The notes under the pieces: generated by a model
Database searches by the model: none
Told to the model about the DNA's origin: nothing
Seen by the model: the letters and a program-made list of their open reading frames with translations, nothing else
Origin: Oricola indica
GTDB lineage: Bacteria > Pseudomonadota > Alphaproteobacteria > Rhizobiales > Rhizobiaceae
Assembly: GCF_019966595.1 (NCBI RefSeq)
Contig: NZ_JAINFJ010000005.1
Location: 62,001-126,000, forward strand
Length of the DNA stretch: 64,000 bases
Direction of reading: 5' to 3'
Part shown: one piece after another, positions 56,535 to 64,000 of the stretch
Position numbering within the stretch: the first letter of the stretch is position 1
Layout of the letters: each line of letters begins with the position of its first letter
Program-made: the position numbers and the translations under genes

Positions 56535-56621
56535 ATGATCGCTTTTTTCGCAATGTCCATGATGCTCGTTACCGCAGCCTTCGCAGTTCCGGCCCTGATG
56601 CCGAAAAAGGCCGCGCACTAA
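56535..56621 (+). CDS. Small hydrophobic peptide, 28 codons
   Basis: A 28-residue open frame, MIAFFAMSMMLVTAAFAV followed by PALMPKKAAH. AAGGAG ends eight bases before ATG 56535. The product is one hydrophobic helix with a basic tail, like a membrane microprotein. It ends seven bases before the stop of the convergent lysE-type gene. No homology can be claimed. Confidence 0.45.
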   Translation: MIAFFAMSMMLVTAAFAVPALMPKKAAH

Positions 56622-56628
56622 TTGTCGA

Positions 56629-57255
56629 TCAGGCGGCGCGCCGGGCAGCCAGCATCCACAGGCCGCCGCCGATCAGACACGTTCCGGACACGCGTTCGAC
56701 CAGTCGAATGTTACGCCGGTTCAGCCATCCGCCCGTTCTCCCCGCCGCGAACGCATAAACGCTGTCGCAAACAGTCGCCACGACCACAAAGGTCGCGCCA
56801 AGAAGCACCGTTTGCGCGGCGGGATTTCCCGAAGTCGAGACGAATTGCGGTATGAAGGCGCCGAACAGGAACAGCGCTTTCGGGTTCGACCAGATAACGA
56901 CGAATCCCTGCCAGAAATATCCCCATGACGACCGCCTCGCCAGGTTCGGATCCGCCTCCCCGAGCGATCCGTCTGCCCGCCAAAGCTTGACGCCGAGCCA
57001 TATCAGGTAGAGCGCGCCCACGACCTTCAGTACTATGAACGCCTCGCCGACAATCGCCACCACGGTATTCAGGCCGACCGCGAGGATCGTGATCATCGAC
57101 AGAATGCCGAATTGCGTACCCGCCACGTTGAGCAAACCCGCCTTCGAGCCGGCGCGCAATGAATTGGCGATGATGACTGTCACCGTCGGTCCGGGGACAA
57201 CGACGATAAGAAAGCTGGCAATCGCAAAGGCCAGCAAGGCGTTCAGGTCGATCAC
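56629..57255 (-). CDS. LysE/RhtB-family amino-acid exporter
   Basis: A 208-residue inner-membrane exporter with six hydrophobic helices. The family motif VVVPGPTVTVIIANSLRAG is near residues 18-36, and GVKLWRADGS follows the third helix. It probably exports amino acids or related metabolites; substrate unknown. The start is GTG 57255. A hairpin separates it from gyrA upstream. Confidence 0.88.
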   Translation of the reverse strand: MIDLNALLAFAIASFLIVVVPGPTVTVIIANSLRAGSKAGLLNVAGTQFGILSMITILAVGLNTVVAIVGEAFIVLKVVGALYLIWLGVKLWRADGSLGEADPNLARRSSWGYFWQGFVVIWSNPKALFLFGAFIPQFVSTSGNPAAQTVLLGATFVVVATVCDSVYAFAAGRTGGWLNRRNIRLVERVSGTCLIGGGLWMLAARRAA

Positions 57256-57271
57256 GATAAGGCGTATCCCG

Positions 57272-57304
57272 GGCTGTGGCTGTCCGGTCGACTAAGCCAC
57301 AGCC
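57272..57304 (-). terminator. Hairpin after gyrA
   Basis: GGCTGTGGCT (57272-57281) and AGCCACAGCC (57295-57304) form a perfect 10-bp stem with a 13-base loop, 12 bases beyond the gyrA stop and before the lysE-type gene. No T-run follows on the minus strand, so termination is likely Rho-assisted or partial. Confidence 0.5.
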
Positions 57305-57315
57305 TCAGACCCGTG

Positions 57316-60114
57316 TCACGCCTCGTCTTCCGGAGGCGTCTGATCGCCGGAATCGGGCACATCCAGGCCCTCTTCCGCCTCTTCAGCGCTTTCCTCCGGT
57401 TCGCGAATACGCTCCACCGAAACGACATGCTCGCCTTCCGCGGTCTTGAAGATCGTCACACCCTTGGTGGCGCGCGAGGCGAAGCGAATACCCTCGACCG
57501 GAACGCGGATCACCTTGCCCGAATTGGTGACAAGCATGATCTGGTCGCCGTCATCGACCGGGAACGCCGCAACCAGCGGACCGATTTCCCCGGTCTTCGA
57601 CGTATCGGTTGCCCGAATGCCTTTGCCGCCGCGCCCGGAGACCCGGAAATCATAGGAGGACGAGCGCTTGCCATAGCCGAATTCGCTGATGGTGAGCACG
57701 AACTCCTCTACCGCAGCCATCTGCTCGAACTGCTCGTCGGTCAGGACGAAGGTGTCGCCACTGGCCTCGGTTTCCTCATTGGTGAGCGCCACATCCTCGG
57801 CATCTTCATCTTCCGAATGCCTGCGCAGCGCCGAAGCCTGCTTCAGATAGGCATTCCGCTCGGCGGGCGTCGCATCGCTGTGCCGCAGGATCGACATCGA
57901 AATCAGATTGTCGCCATCGCCCAGAGAAATGCCGCGCACGCCGACGGAATTCCTGCCGGCAAAGACGCGTATGTCGGTCACCGGGAACCGGATGCACTGA
58001 CCGATCGCGGTCGTCAGGACCACATCGTCGTTTTCCGAACAGGTCGCGACATTCAGGATCTCCGAGCCGTCATCCTCGAGCTTCATCGCGATCTTGCCGT
58101 TGCGATTGACCTGTACGAAGTCGGACAGCTTGTTGCGCCGGACCGTGCCGTTCGTCGTCGCGAACATGACGTCGAGTTCGCCCCAGCTATCCTCGTCCTC
58201 CGGCAACGGCATGATTGTCGTAATGCGTTCTTCGTCCTGCAACGGCAGCATGTTGCGCAGGAACTTGCCGCGCGACTGTGGCGTACCGATCGGCAGCCGC
58301 CAGACCTTCTCCTTGTAGACGATGCCTCGCGACGAGAAGAACAGGATCGGCGTATGCGTATTGGCGACGAAGAGGCGAGTGACGAAATCCTCCTCCTTGG
58401 TCGCCATGCCCGAACGCCCCTTCCCGCCGCGCCTCTGGGCGCGGTAGGTCTGCAGCGGAACGCGCTTGATGTAGCCCTGGTGGCTGAACGTGACGACCAT
58501 GTCCTCGCGGGCAATCAGGTCCTCGTCATCCATGTCCGGACCGCCCTCGGCAAGTTCGGTGCGCCGCGGCGTTCCGAACTCGTCACGCACGGCGATCAGC
58601 TCGTCCTTGACGATCTGCTGGATGCGCGCGCGCGAAGACAGAATTTCGAGATAATCGCGGATTTCAGCGCCGATCTTGTTCAGTTCGTCGGCGATCTCGT
58701 CACGACCCAGCGCGGTCAGGCGCTGCAGGCGCAGATCGAGGATGGCGCGCGCCTGTTCCTCCGACAGCATGTAGGTGTTGTCTTCCGGATCGATGCCGTG
58801 GCGCGGATCGTCGATCAGCGCGATCAGAGGCGCCACGTCCTTCGCCGGCCAGCGCCGCGACATCAACTGTTCGCGGGCCGTCGCCGGGTCCGGCGCGCTC
58901 CGGATCAGTTGGATCACCTCGTCGATATTGGCGACCGCAATGGCGAGACCGACCAGCACATGCGCGCGTTCACGCGCCTTGCGCAGCAGGTATTTCGTAC
59001 GCCGGCTGATGACGTGCTCGCGGAACGAGACGAACGCGCGCAGCATGTCCAGCAGCGTCATCTGCTCGGGCTTGCCGCCATTGAGCGCAACCATGTTGGC
59101 GCCAAACGATGTCTGCAGCGGCGTGTAGCGATAGAGCTGGTTGAGAACGACATCAGCGACGGCGTCACGCTTCAGCTCGACCACCACGCGGTAGCCCTGC
59201 CGGTCGGATTCGTCGCGTATGTCGGAGATGCCCTCTATGCGCTTCTCGCGCACAAGTTCGGCCATCTTCTCGATCATGCCCGCCTTGTTGACCTGGTAGG
59301 GCACCTCGGTGATGACGATGGACTCGCGATCGCCGGCACGCTGCTCGATATCGACCTTGCCGCGCATGACGATGGAACCGCGGCCCGTCTCATAGGCCGA
59401 CTTGATGCCCGAACGTCCAAGCACGATCGCGCCTGTCGGGAAATCCGGTCCGGGGATGAACTCCATCATCTCCGGCAGCGTGATCGCGGGATTGTCGATC
59501 AGCGCCATGCAGCCATCGACAACCTCCGAAAGGTTGTGCGGCGGGATATTGGTCGCCATGCCGACCGCGATGCCGCCCGAACCGTTGACAAGAAGGTTCG
59601 GGAACCGCGCGGGCAGCACCGTCGGCTCATTTTCCGAACCGTCATAGTTCTCCTGGAAATCGACTGTTTCCTTGTCGATGTCCTCCAGAAGCTCGTGCGC
59701 AACTTTCTCGAGCCGGGATTCCGTGTAGCGCATCGCCGCCGGCGGGTCGCCGTCGATCGAGCCGAAATTGCCCTGGCCATCGACCAGCGGCACGCGCAGC
59801 GACCAGTCCTGGGCCATGCGCACCATGGCGTCGTAGATCGCCGCGTCGCCATGCGGGTGATATTTACCCATGACGTCACCGACGATGCGGGACGACTTGA
59901 CGTATTTGCGGTTCCAGTGGAACCCGCCCTCATGCATTGCATAGAGGATGCGGCGATGGACGGGCTTCAGGCCGTCACGCACGTCCGGCAGCGCCCGGCT
60001 CACGATCACGCTCATCGCGTAATCGAGATAGGAACGCTGCATTTCCTCCAGAATGGAGACAGGCTCGATACCGTCGCTTCCGCCGGGCCCGCCGATTGGT
60101 GTTTCGTCGCTCAA
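57316..60114 (-). CDS. gyrA: DNA gyrase subunit A
   Basis: A 932-residue type II topoisomerase subunit. The catalytic tyrosine is Tyr130 in [10 protein letters not shown], and the GyrA box is QRRGGKG. The C-terminal beta-pinwheel carries an acidic insertion of about 45 residues ([16 protein letters not shown] and onwards), which explains the length beyond 875 in E. coli. In the quinolone-determining region, Ala91 and Asp95 correspond to E. coli Ser83 and Asp87; the alanine is notable. The start is ATG 60114. Confidence 0.97.
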   Translation of the reverse strand: MSDETPIGGPGGSDGIEPVSILEEMQRSYLDYAMSVIVSRALPDVRDGLKPVHRRILYAMHEGGFHWNRKYVKSSRIVGDVMGKYHPHGDAAIYDAMVRMAQDWSLRVPLVDGQGNFGSIDGDPPAAMRYTESRLEKVAHELLEDIDKETVDFQENYDGSENEPTVLPARFPNLLVNGSGGIAVGMATNIPPHNLSEVVDGCMALIDNPAITLPEMMEFIPGPDFPTGAIVLGRSGIKSAYETGRGSIVMRGKVDIEQRAGDRESIVITEVPYQVNKAGMIEKMAELVREKRIEGISDIRDESDRQGYRVVVELKRDAVADVVLNQLYRYTPLQTSFGANMVALNGGKPEQMTLLDMLRAFVSFREHVISRRTKYLLRKARERAHVLVGLAIAVANIDEVIQLIRSAPDPATAREQLMSRRWPAKDVAPLIALIDDPRHGIDPEDNTYMLSEEQARAILDLRLQRLTALGRDEIADELNKIGAEIRDYLEILSSRARIQQIVKDELIAVRDEFGTPRRTELAEGGPDMDDEDLIAREDMVVTFSHQGYIKRVPLQTYRAQRRGGKGRSGMATKEEDFVTRLFVANTHTPILFFSSRGIVYKEKVWRLPIGTPQSRGKFLRNMLPLQDEERITTIMPLPEDEDSWGELDVMFATTNGTVRRNKLSDFVQVNRNGKIAMKLEDDGSEILNVATCSENDDVVLTTAIGQCIRFPVTDIRVFAGRNSVGVRGISLGDGDNLISMSILRHSDATPAERNAYLKQASALRRHSEDEDAEDVALTNEETEASGDTFVLTDEQFEQMAAVEEFVLTISEFGYGKRSSSYDFRVSGRGGKGIRATDTSKTGEIGPLVAAFPVDDGDQIMLVTNSGKVIRVPVEGIRFASRATKGVTIFKTAEGEHVVSVERIREPEESAEEAEEGLDVPDSGDQTPPEDEA

Positions 60115-60196
60115 GGAATTTATGCTTTTCTGTTCAGAATCATTGTGTTGAGATTAGCGGATACGGCTGCAAAAAGCGAACAATCCGGCCATCTTT

Positions 60197-60230
60197 CCCT
60201 ATATATAGGGTGAGTTTCTCCACCGGAGAA
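60197..60230. promoter_or_regulatory. Two adjacent palindromes between gyrA and marC
   Basis: CCCTATATATAGGG (60197-60210) is a perfect 14-bp palindrome that puts CTATAT, the alphaproteobacterial -10 form, on both strands. Six bases on is TTCTCC-ACC-GGAGAA (60216-60230). The region separates divergent gyrA and marC genes, so a bidirectional promoter with an operator is a reasonable reading. No good -35 box was seen. Confidence 0.4.
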
Positions 60231-60281
60231 TGATCGCGCGCCTCTCTTGCCCGCCAAGCCGCTATCCTGCTACGCAAAACC

Positions 60282-60908
60282 ATGAGCATGGACCTCCTCA
60301 TCAATTCGATCGTCACGCTTTTCGTGACCATCGATCCGCCCGGCCTCGCACCGCTTTTCCTGGCGGTCACCACCGGCATGAATAGGTCGGAACGCAAGCA
60401 GGTTGCGCTGCGCGCGAGCGTGATCGCATTCGCGGTCTTCCTGGTCTTCGCGCTGGCCGGGACGTTGATCCTGAAACTGTTCGGTATAACGTTGCCCGCA
60501 TTTCGCGTGGCCGGTGGATTGCTGCTGTTCTGGATCGCTTTCGAGATGGTGTTCGAGCGCCGCCAGGAACGCCATGAAAAAGCCGCCGAACGCGCGATTA
60601 CCCAGGATGACATCCACGGTGTCGCCGTCTTTCCGCTGGCTATCCCGCTCATGGCGGGCCCCGGCGCGATCTCAGCGGTCATCCTGCTGTCCGGCGATTT
60701 TTCAAACGCGATTGATCGCACCGCGCTGATCGGCATCGTGCTCGCGATCGTGCTGCTGACCTATGGTATCTTTCTGCTGGCCGAGCGTGTCGAGGGTTTG
60801 CTGGGTGCCACGGGCCGCACAGTGCTGACGCGCCTTCTCGGCGTCATCCTGTCTGCGCTGGCGGTGCAATTCGTTGCCGACGGCGTCAAGGCGCTGATCG
60901 CGGCCTGA
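60282..60908 (+). CDS. MarC-family integral membrane protein
   Basis: A 208-residue protein with six hydrophobic helices. It opens with FVTIDPPGLAPLFLAVT and has FPLAIPLMAGPGAISAVI near the middle, both typical of MarC/YchE. The family function is not settled; the original multiple-antibiotic-resistance link was withdrawn. ATG 60282 is the start. It is divergent from gyrA and converges on the gene at 60919. Confidence 0.9.
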   Translation: MSMDLLINSIVTLFVTIDPPGLAPLFLAVTTGMNRSERKQVALRASVIAFAVFLVFALAGTLILKLFGITLPAFRVAGGLLLFWIAFEMVFERRQERHEKAAERAITQDDIHGVAVFPLAIPLMAGPGAISAVILLSGDFSNAIDRTALIGIVLAIVLLTYGIFLLAERVEGLLGATGRTVLTRLLGVILSALAVQFVADGVKALIAA

Positions 60909-60918
60909 CCAGCCGGCG

Positions 60919-61329
60919 TTAGCGCAACGCGTCGAGATCGACAGTCATCTCTTCACCGCCGAATGCGTGAACGCTGTCATGCGCCTTCACTGTCACCGAA
61001 GATATGGCACCGGGAATTGCGATGCCCGACTGTGAGCGCGTGAAAGGCTGTTCTGTTTCGTGCGGGTGCAGAAGAACCCGCTCCCCATAGACCATACCGT
61101 CCGGCCCCTCGACGACCCACTTGTCGGCGTAGTGATCCCAGCCCTCGTCGGCATGGCGCACCGTCACGTCGAAGCGCCACGCTCCGCCGCTCTCGGCTGT
61201 CGCGTCGACCGCGACGACATCCGCCTCGCCGGCGAAGACCTGCGTCAGGGACAACAGGATCGCCGCGATGGTGACGAGCGCGATCGACAGCGCCGTCGCG
61301 TCAGACCTCGTCCCGCGCCGGGCATTCAT
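60919..61329 (-). CDS. Secreted hypothetical protein
   Basis: A 136-residue exported protein of unrecognised family. The signal anchor or peptide (about residues 15-33, ending QVFAGEA) is followed by a beta-rich part with RHADEGWDHYADKWVVEGPDG and a conserved-looking LHPHETEQPFTRS. A metal site is possible given the His and Asp content, but this is a guess. It starts 11 bases after ssb and is probably co-transcribed. Confidence 0.7.
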   Translation of the reverse strand: MNARRGTRSDATALSIALVTIAAILLSLTQVFAGEADVVAVDATAESGGAWRFDVTVRHADEGWDHYADKWVVEGPDGMVYGERVLLHPHETEQPFTRSQSGIAIPGAISSVTVKAHDSVHAFGGEEMTVDLDALR

Positions 61330-61339
61330 GGTTCATTCC

Positions 61340-61834
61340 TCAGAACGGAATCTCGTCGTCCATGTCGCGGACGAAATCATCGCCGCCGGACGGCGCCTGG
61401 CCACCACGATCATTGCCGTAGCCGCCGCCACCGCCGCCAACCCGCTGCTGACCGCCGCCGCTATAGGAGCCCTCGCCCTCACCGCGACTGTCCAGCATCT
61501 GCAGGTCACCCCGGAAGCGCTGCAGCACGATCTCGGTCGTGTATTTGTCCTGGCCGTTCTGGTCCTGCCACTTGCGGGTCTGCAACTGGCCCTCGATATA
61601 AACCTTCGCGCCCTTCTTCAGGTAGTTTTCGGCCACCTTGGCGAGGTTCTCGTTGAAGATGACGACGCGATGCCACTCGGTGCGCTCACGCCTGTCGCCG
61701 GAGCCCTTGTCCCGCCATGTCTCCGATGTCGCCACCGAGAGATTGACCACCGGATCGCCCGAGTTCATTCGCCGGATTTCGGGATCGGCGCCCAGATTCC
61801 CGACGAGGATAACCTTGTTCACACTGCCAGCCAT
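61340..61834 (-). CDS. ssb: Single-stranded DNA-binding protein
   Basis: A 164-residue SSB: OB fold (residues 1-110, [38 protein letters not shown]), a Gly-rich linker, and the acidic tip DDEIPF that binds partner proteins. ATG 61834 (MAGSVNK) is the start; the frame is open to 61906 but that part is not SSB-like. It is divergent from uvrA with an SOS box in the gap. Confidence 0.96.
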   Translation of the reverse strand: MAGSVNKVILVGNLGADPEIRRMNSGDPVVNLSVATSETWRDKGSGDRRERTEWHRVVIFNENLAKVAENYLKKGAKVYIEGQLQTRKWQDQNGQDKYTTEIVLQRFRGDLQMLDSRGEGEGSYSGGGQQRVGGGGGGYGNDRGGQAPSGGDDFVRDMDDEIPF

Positions 61835-61934
61835 GACGCCAACACTCCCGTCTGATTGTTCGATACGTGATTTTACCCTACTCAAGCGCGATAGCGGGCT
61901 CCACACCGGCTGACACTGTCCACAGGGTCTTTTT

Positions 61935-61949
61935 GTTCTTGTATTGTTC
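61935..61949. promoter_or_regulatory. Alphaproteobacterial SOS (LexA) box
   Basis: GTTC-TTGTATT-GTTC matches the known alphaproteobacterial LexA site GTTC-N7-GTTC exactly. It lies 148 bases upstream of uvrA and 100 bases upstream of ssb, in the 263-base gap between them. LexA control of uvrA is known in this group; control of ssb here is possible. Confidence 0.8.
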
Positions 61950-62097
61950 TAGTGTTTGCGCAATGCCTCTGTCAAGGCGCATGCGGCGAGTCGGGGATTG
62001 TCGGCAGAGATTGCCCCGATCCCTCGACATCAGACGCCGCATGCTTAAATGATGGAAGCAGGCGGACCTCCGCGACAGGCACCTTTCATGACCGATC

Positions 62098-64000
62098 AGA
62101 AACACATCACCATTCGCGGGGCCCGCGAACATAATCTGAAGAATGTCGACCTCGACCTGCCACGCGACAAGCTGATCGTGATGACCGGCATGTCGGGCTC
62201 GGGCAAATCCTCGCTCGCCTTCGACACGATATATGCCGAGGGGCAGCGCCGCTATGTCGAAAGCCTGTCGGCCTACGCGCGGCAGTTCCTCGAGATGATG
62301 CAGAAGCCGGACGTCGACCAGATCGACGGCCTGTCGCCGGCCATCTCCATCGAGCAGAAGACGACGTCGCGCAATCCCCGCTCAACTGTCGGAACGGTCA
62401 CCGAAATCTACGACTACATGCGCCTGCTGTTCGCGCGCGTGGGCGTGCCGATCTCGCCGGCCACGGGATTGCCGATCGAAAGCCAGACCGTCAGCCAGAT
62501 GGTCGACCGCATCATGGCATATGAGGACGGCACGCGGCTCTATATCCTCGCGCCCATCGTGCGCGGACGAAAAGGCGAGTACCGCAAGGAATTCGCCGAC
62601 TTGATGAAGAAGGGCTTCCAGCGCGTGAAGGTCGATGGCGAATTCTACGAAATCGCCGATGTCCCTGCCCTCGACAAGAAGTACAAGCACGATATCGATG
62701 TGGTGGTCGACCGCGTCGTCGTGCGCGACGACATCGCCGCGCGGCTTGCCGACAGCCTCGAGACCTGCCTCAGCCTCGCGGATGGCCTTGCCGTCGCGGA
62801 ATTCGCCGACCGGCCGCTGCCGCCGGAAGACACCGGCGCCGACGCGGTCAACAAGTCGAAGAACGACACGCATGAGCGCGCCGTCTTTTCCGAAAAATTC
62901 GCCTGCCCGGTTTCCGGCTTCACCATTCCCGAGATCGAGCCCCGGTTGTTCTCGTTCAACAACCCGTTCGGCGCCTGCCCGTCCTGCGACGGGCTGGGCA
63001 CGCAGAGCACGATCGACGCCGGCCTCGTCGTGCCGGAACGCGAGGTCAGGATGACCGATGCGATCGCGCCGTGGGCGAAATCCTCCTCGCCCTACTACCG
63101 GCAGACCCTCGATGCGCTGGGCAAGGCCTATGGCTTCAAGATCACCCAGAAATGGTCGGAGATCTCGGACGAGGCGCGTGACGCCGTGCTGCAAGGGACC
63201 GGCAGCCGCAAGATCGACTTCGTCTATGATGACGGGCTGCGGTCCTACAAGACCTCGAAAACCTTCGAGGGCGTGATCCCCAACCTCGAACGCCGCTGGA
63301 AGGAAACCGATTCGTCCTGGGTGCGCGAGGAGATCGAGCGCTACATGTCGGCAACGCCCTGCGCTGCCTGTAACGGCTACCGGCTCAAGCCGGAAGCGCT
63401 GGCCGTGAAGATCGGCGGCAAGCACATTTCCGAGGTCACCGAATTCTCGATCCGCAACGCGGTGAAATGGTTCGACGAGGTCGAGGAGACATTCTCCGAG
63501 AAACATCGCGAGATCGCCTATCGGATCCTCAAGGAAATCCGCGAACGCCTGCGCTTCCTCAACGATGTCGGTCTCGATTACCTGACCCTGTCGCGCAATT
63601 CCGGAACGCTTTCCGGCGGCGAAAGCCAGCGCATCCGCCTCGCCTCGCAGATCGGCTCGGGATTGACCGGCGTGCTCTATGTCCTGGACGAGCCGTCCAT
63701 CGGCCTGCACCAGCGCGACAATGCCCGCCTGCTCGACACGTTGCGCCACCTGCGCGATCTCGGCAATACGGTCATCGTCGTGGAGCATGACGAGGACGCG
63801 ATCCTGACCGCCGACCATGTCGTCGATATCGGCCCGGCGGCGGGCATTCACGGCGGGCGGATCATCGCCTCGGGAACGCCCGGCGAGATCATGTCGAACC
63901 CCGCTTCGCTTACCGGCCAGTATCTTTCGGGCGACAAGGCGATCCCGGTGCCGGCCGAACGGCGCAAACGCAGGAAGAACCGGGCCATCAAGGTATCCGG
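62098..64000 (+). CDS. uvrA: Excinuclease ABC subunit A (3'-truncated by window edge)
   Basis: The first 634 codons of the nucleotide-excision-repair damage sensor, which runs off the window. Visible parts: N-terminal Walker [10 protein letters not shown], then SLSAYARQF, a zinc module with ACPSCDG and later PCAACNG, and the first signature [12 protein letters not shown] with the Walker B VLDEPS. The second ATPase domain begins at the window end. ATG 62098 is followed directly by the family N-terminus [13 protein letters not shown]. The LexA box upstream predicts SOS induction. Confidence 0.96.

Noticed and set aside
57313-60213. A very long plus-strand open frame (966 codons) opposite gyrA
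   Set aside because: It mirrors gyrA codon for codon; its composition is rich in Arg, His and Asp as expected for antisense of GC-rich genes, and it shows no domain. gyrA is certain on the minus strand.
61878-62132. An 84-codon minus-strand open frame in the ssb-uvrA gap
   Set aside because: It overlaps the start of uvrA and the LexA box, with no ribosome site and an atypical Arg/Cys-rich product.

Overview
The window is GC-rich, gene-dense bacterial DNA from an alphaproteobacterium, almost certainly of the order Hyphomicrobiales (Rhizobiales). The evidence is the dusB-ntrB-ntrC-ntrY-ntrX-trkA block running into hfq and hflX, a PDH operon whose E1-beta carries its own lipoyl domain, a fused ispDF gene, a hybrid-length GyrA, and an alphaproteobacterial SOS box (GTTC-N7-GTTC) in front of uvrA. 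The genus cannot be fixed from the sequence alone. There is no sign of prophage, insertion sequence, CRISPR array or plasmid. No gene-free stretch exceeds 300 bases; the longest are 5295-5566, 61835-62097 and 38831-39030.

Region 1 (1-10921, plus strand) is an accessory sugar-catabolism locus. Five consecutive enzymes form a complete non-phosphorylating (Weimberg-type) route that fits L-arabinose to 2-oxoglutarate: an IlvD/Edd sugar-acid dehydratase (5' end outside the window), a Gfo/Idh/MocA sugar dehydrogenase, a dihydrodipicolinate-synthase-fold 2-keto-3-deoxy-acid dehydratase, an SMP-30-fold lactonase and an aldehyde dehydrogenase. A YtfQRT-YjfF-type furanose ABC importer and a FadR-type GntR regulator follow. 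The binding-protein gene has its own AT-rich promoter region and is followed by a perfect GC hairpin.

Region 2 (10991-23448) is mixed housekeeping: a Crp/Fnr-like regulator opposite a small membrane protein, tRNA-Ser(UGA), the run rlpA, D-Ala-D-Ala carboxypeptidase, tmk, holB, metG, tatD, an MBL-fold hydrolase and a YbaK-type deacylase, then ddl, mazG, a PhnA-like protein and a hypothetical protein.

Region 3 (23467-36424, minus strand) is about 13 kb of co-directional genes: dusB, ntrBC, ntrYX, trkA, trkH, a D-amino-acid aminotransferase, hfq and hflX. It covers nitrogen control, potassium uptake and RNA-based regulation.

Region 4 (36587-50618) holds ispDF and a CinA-type deamidase on plus. 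On minus it holds kdsA, eno, ftsB, pdhA, a small membrane protein, pdhB, pdhC, a GDSL hydrolase, a DUF465 protein, lpdA, a GlsB-type protein, lipA and a RatA/COQ10-type protein. Lower glycolysis, lipoate synthesis and all PDH subunits therefore lie together. A P-loop kinase-like gene on plus sits between ftsB and eno.

Region 5 (50615-64000) has a VOC protein, a DUF4864 protein, queuosine genes tgt and queA, two cyclophilins, coaD, LysE-type exporter, gyrA, MarC, ssb and the start of uvrA.

I found no clearly new multi-gene system. The best leads are small: an 11-bp stem that would bury the lpdA ribosome binding site, a 23-bp AT-rich palindrome between ftsB and pdhA, the LexA box between ssb and uvrA, two overlooked microprotein genes (39 and 28 codons), a 92-residue membrane protein inside the PDH operon, and an eno terminator encoded inside the convergent gene.
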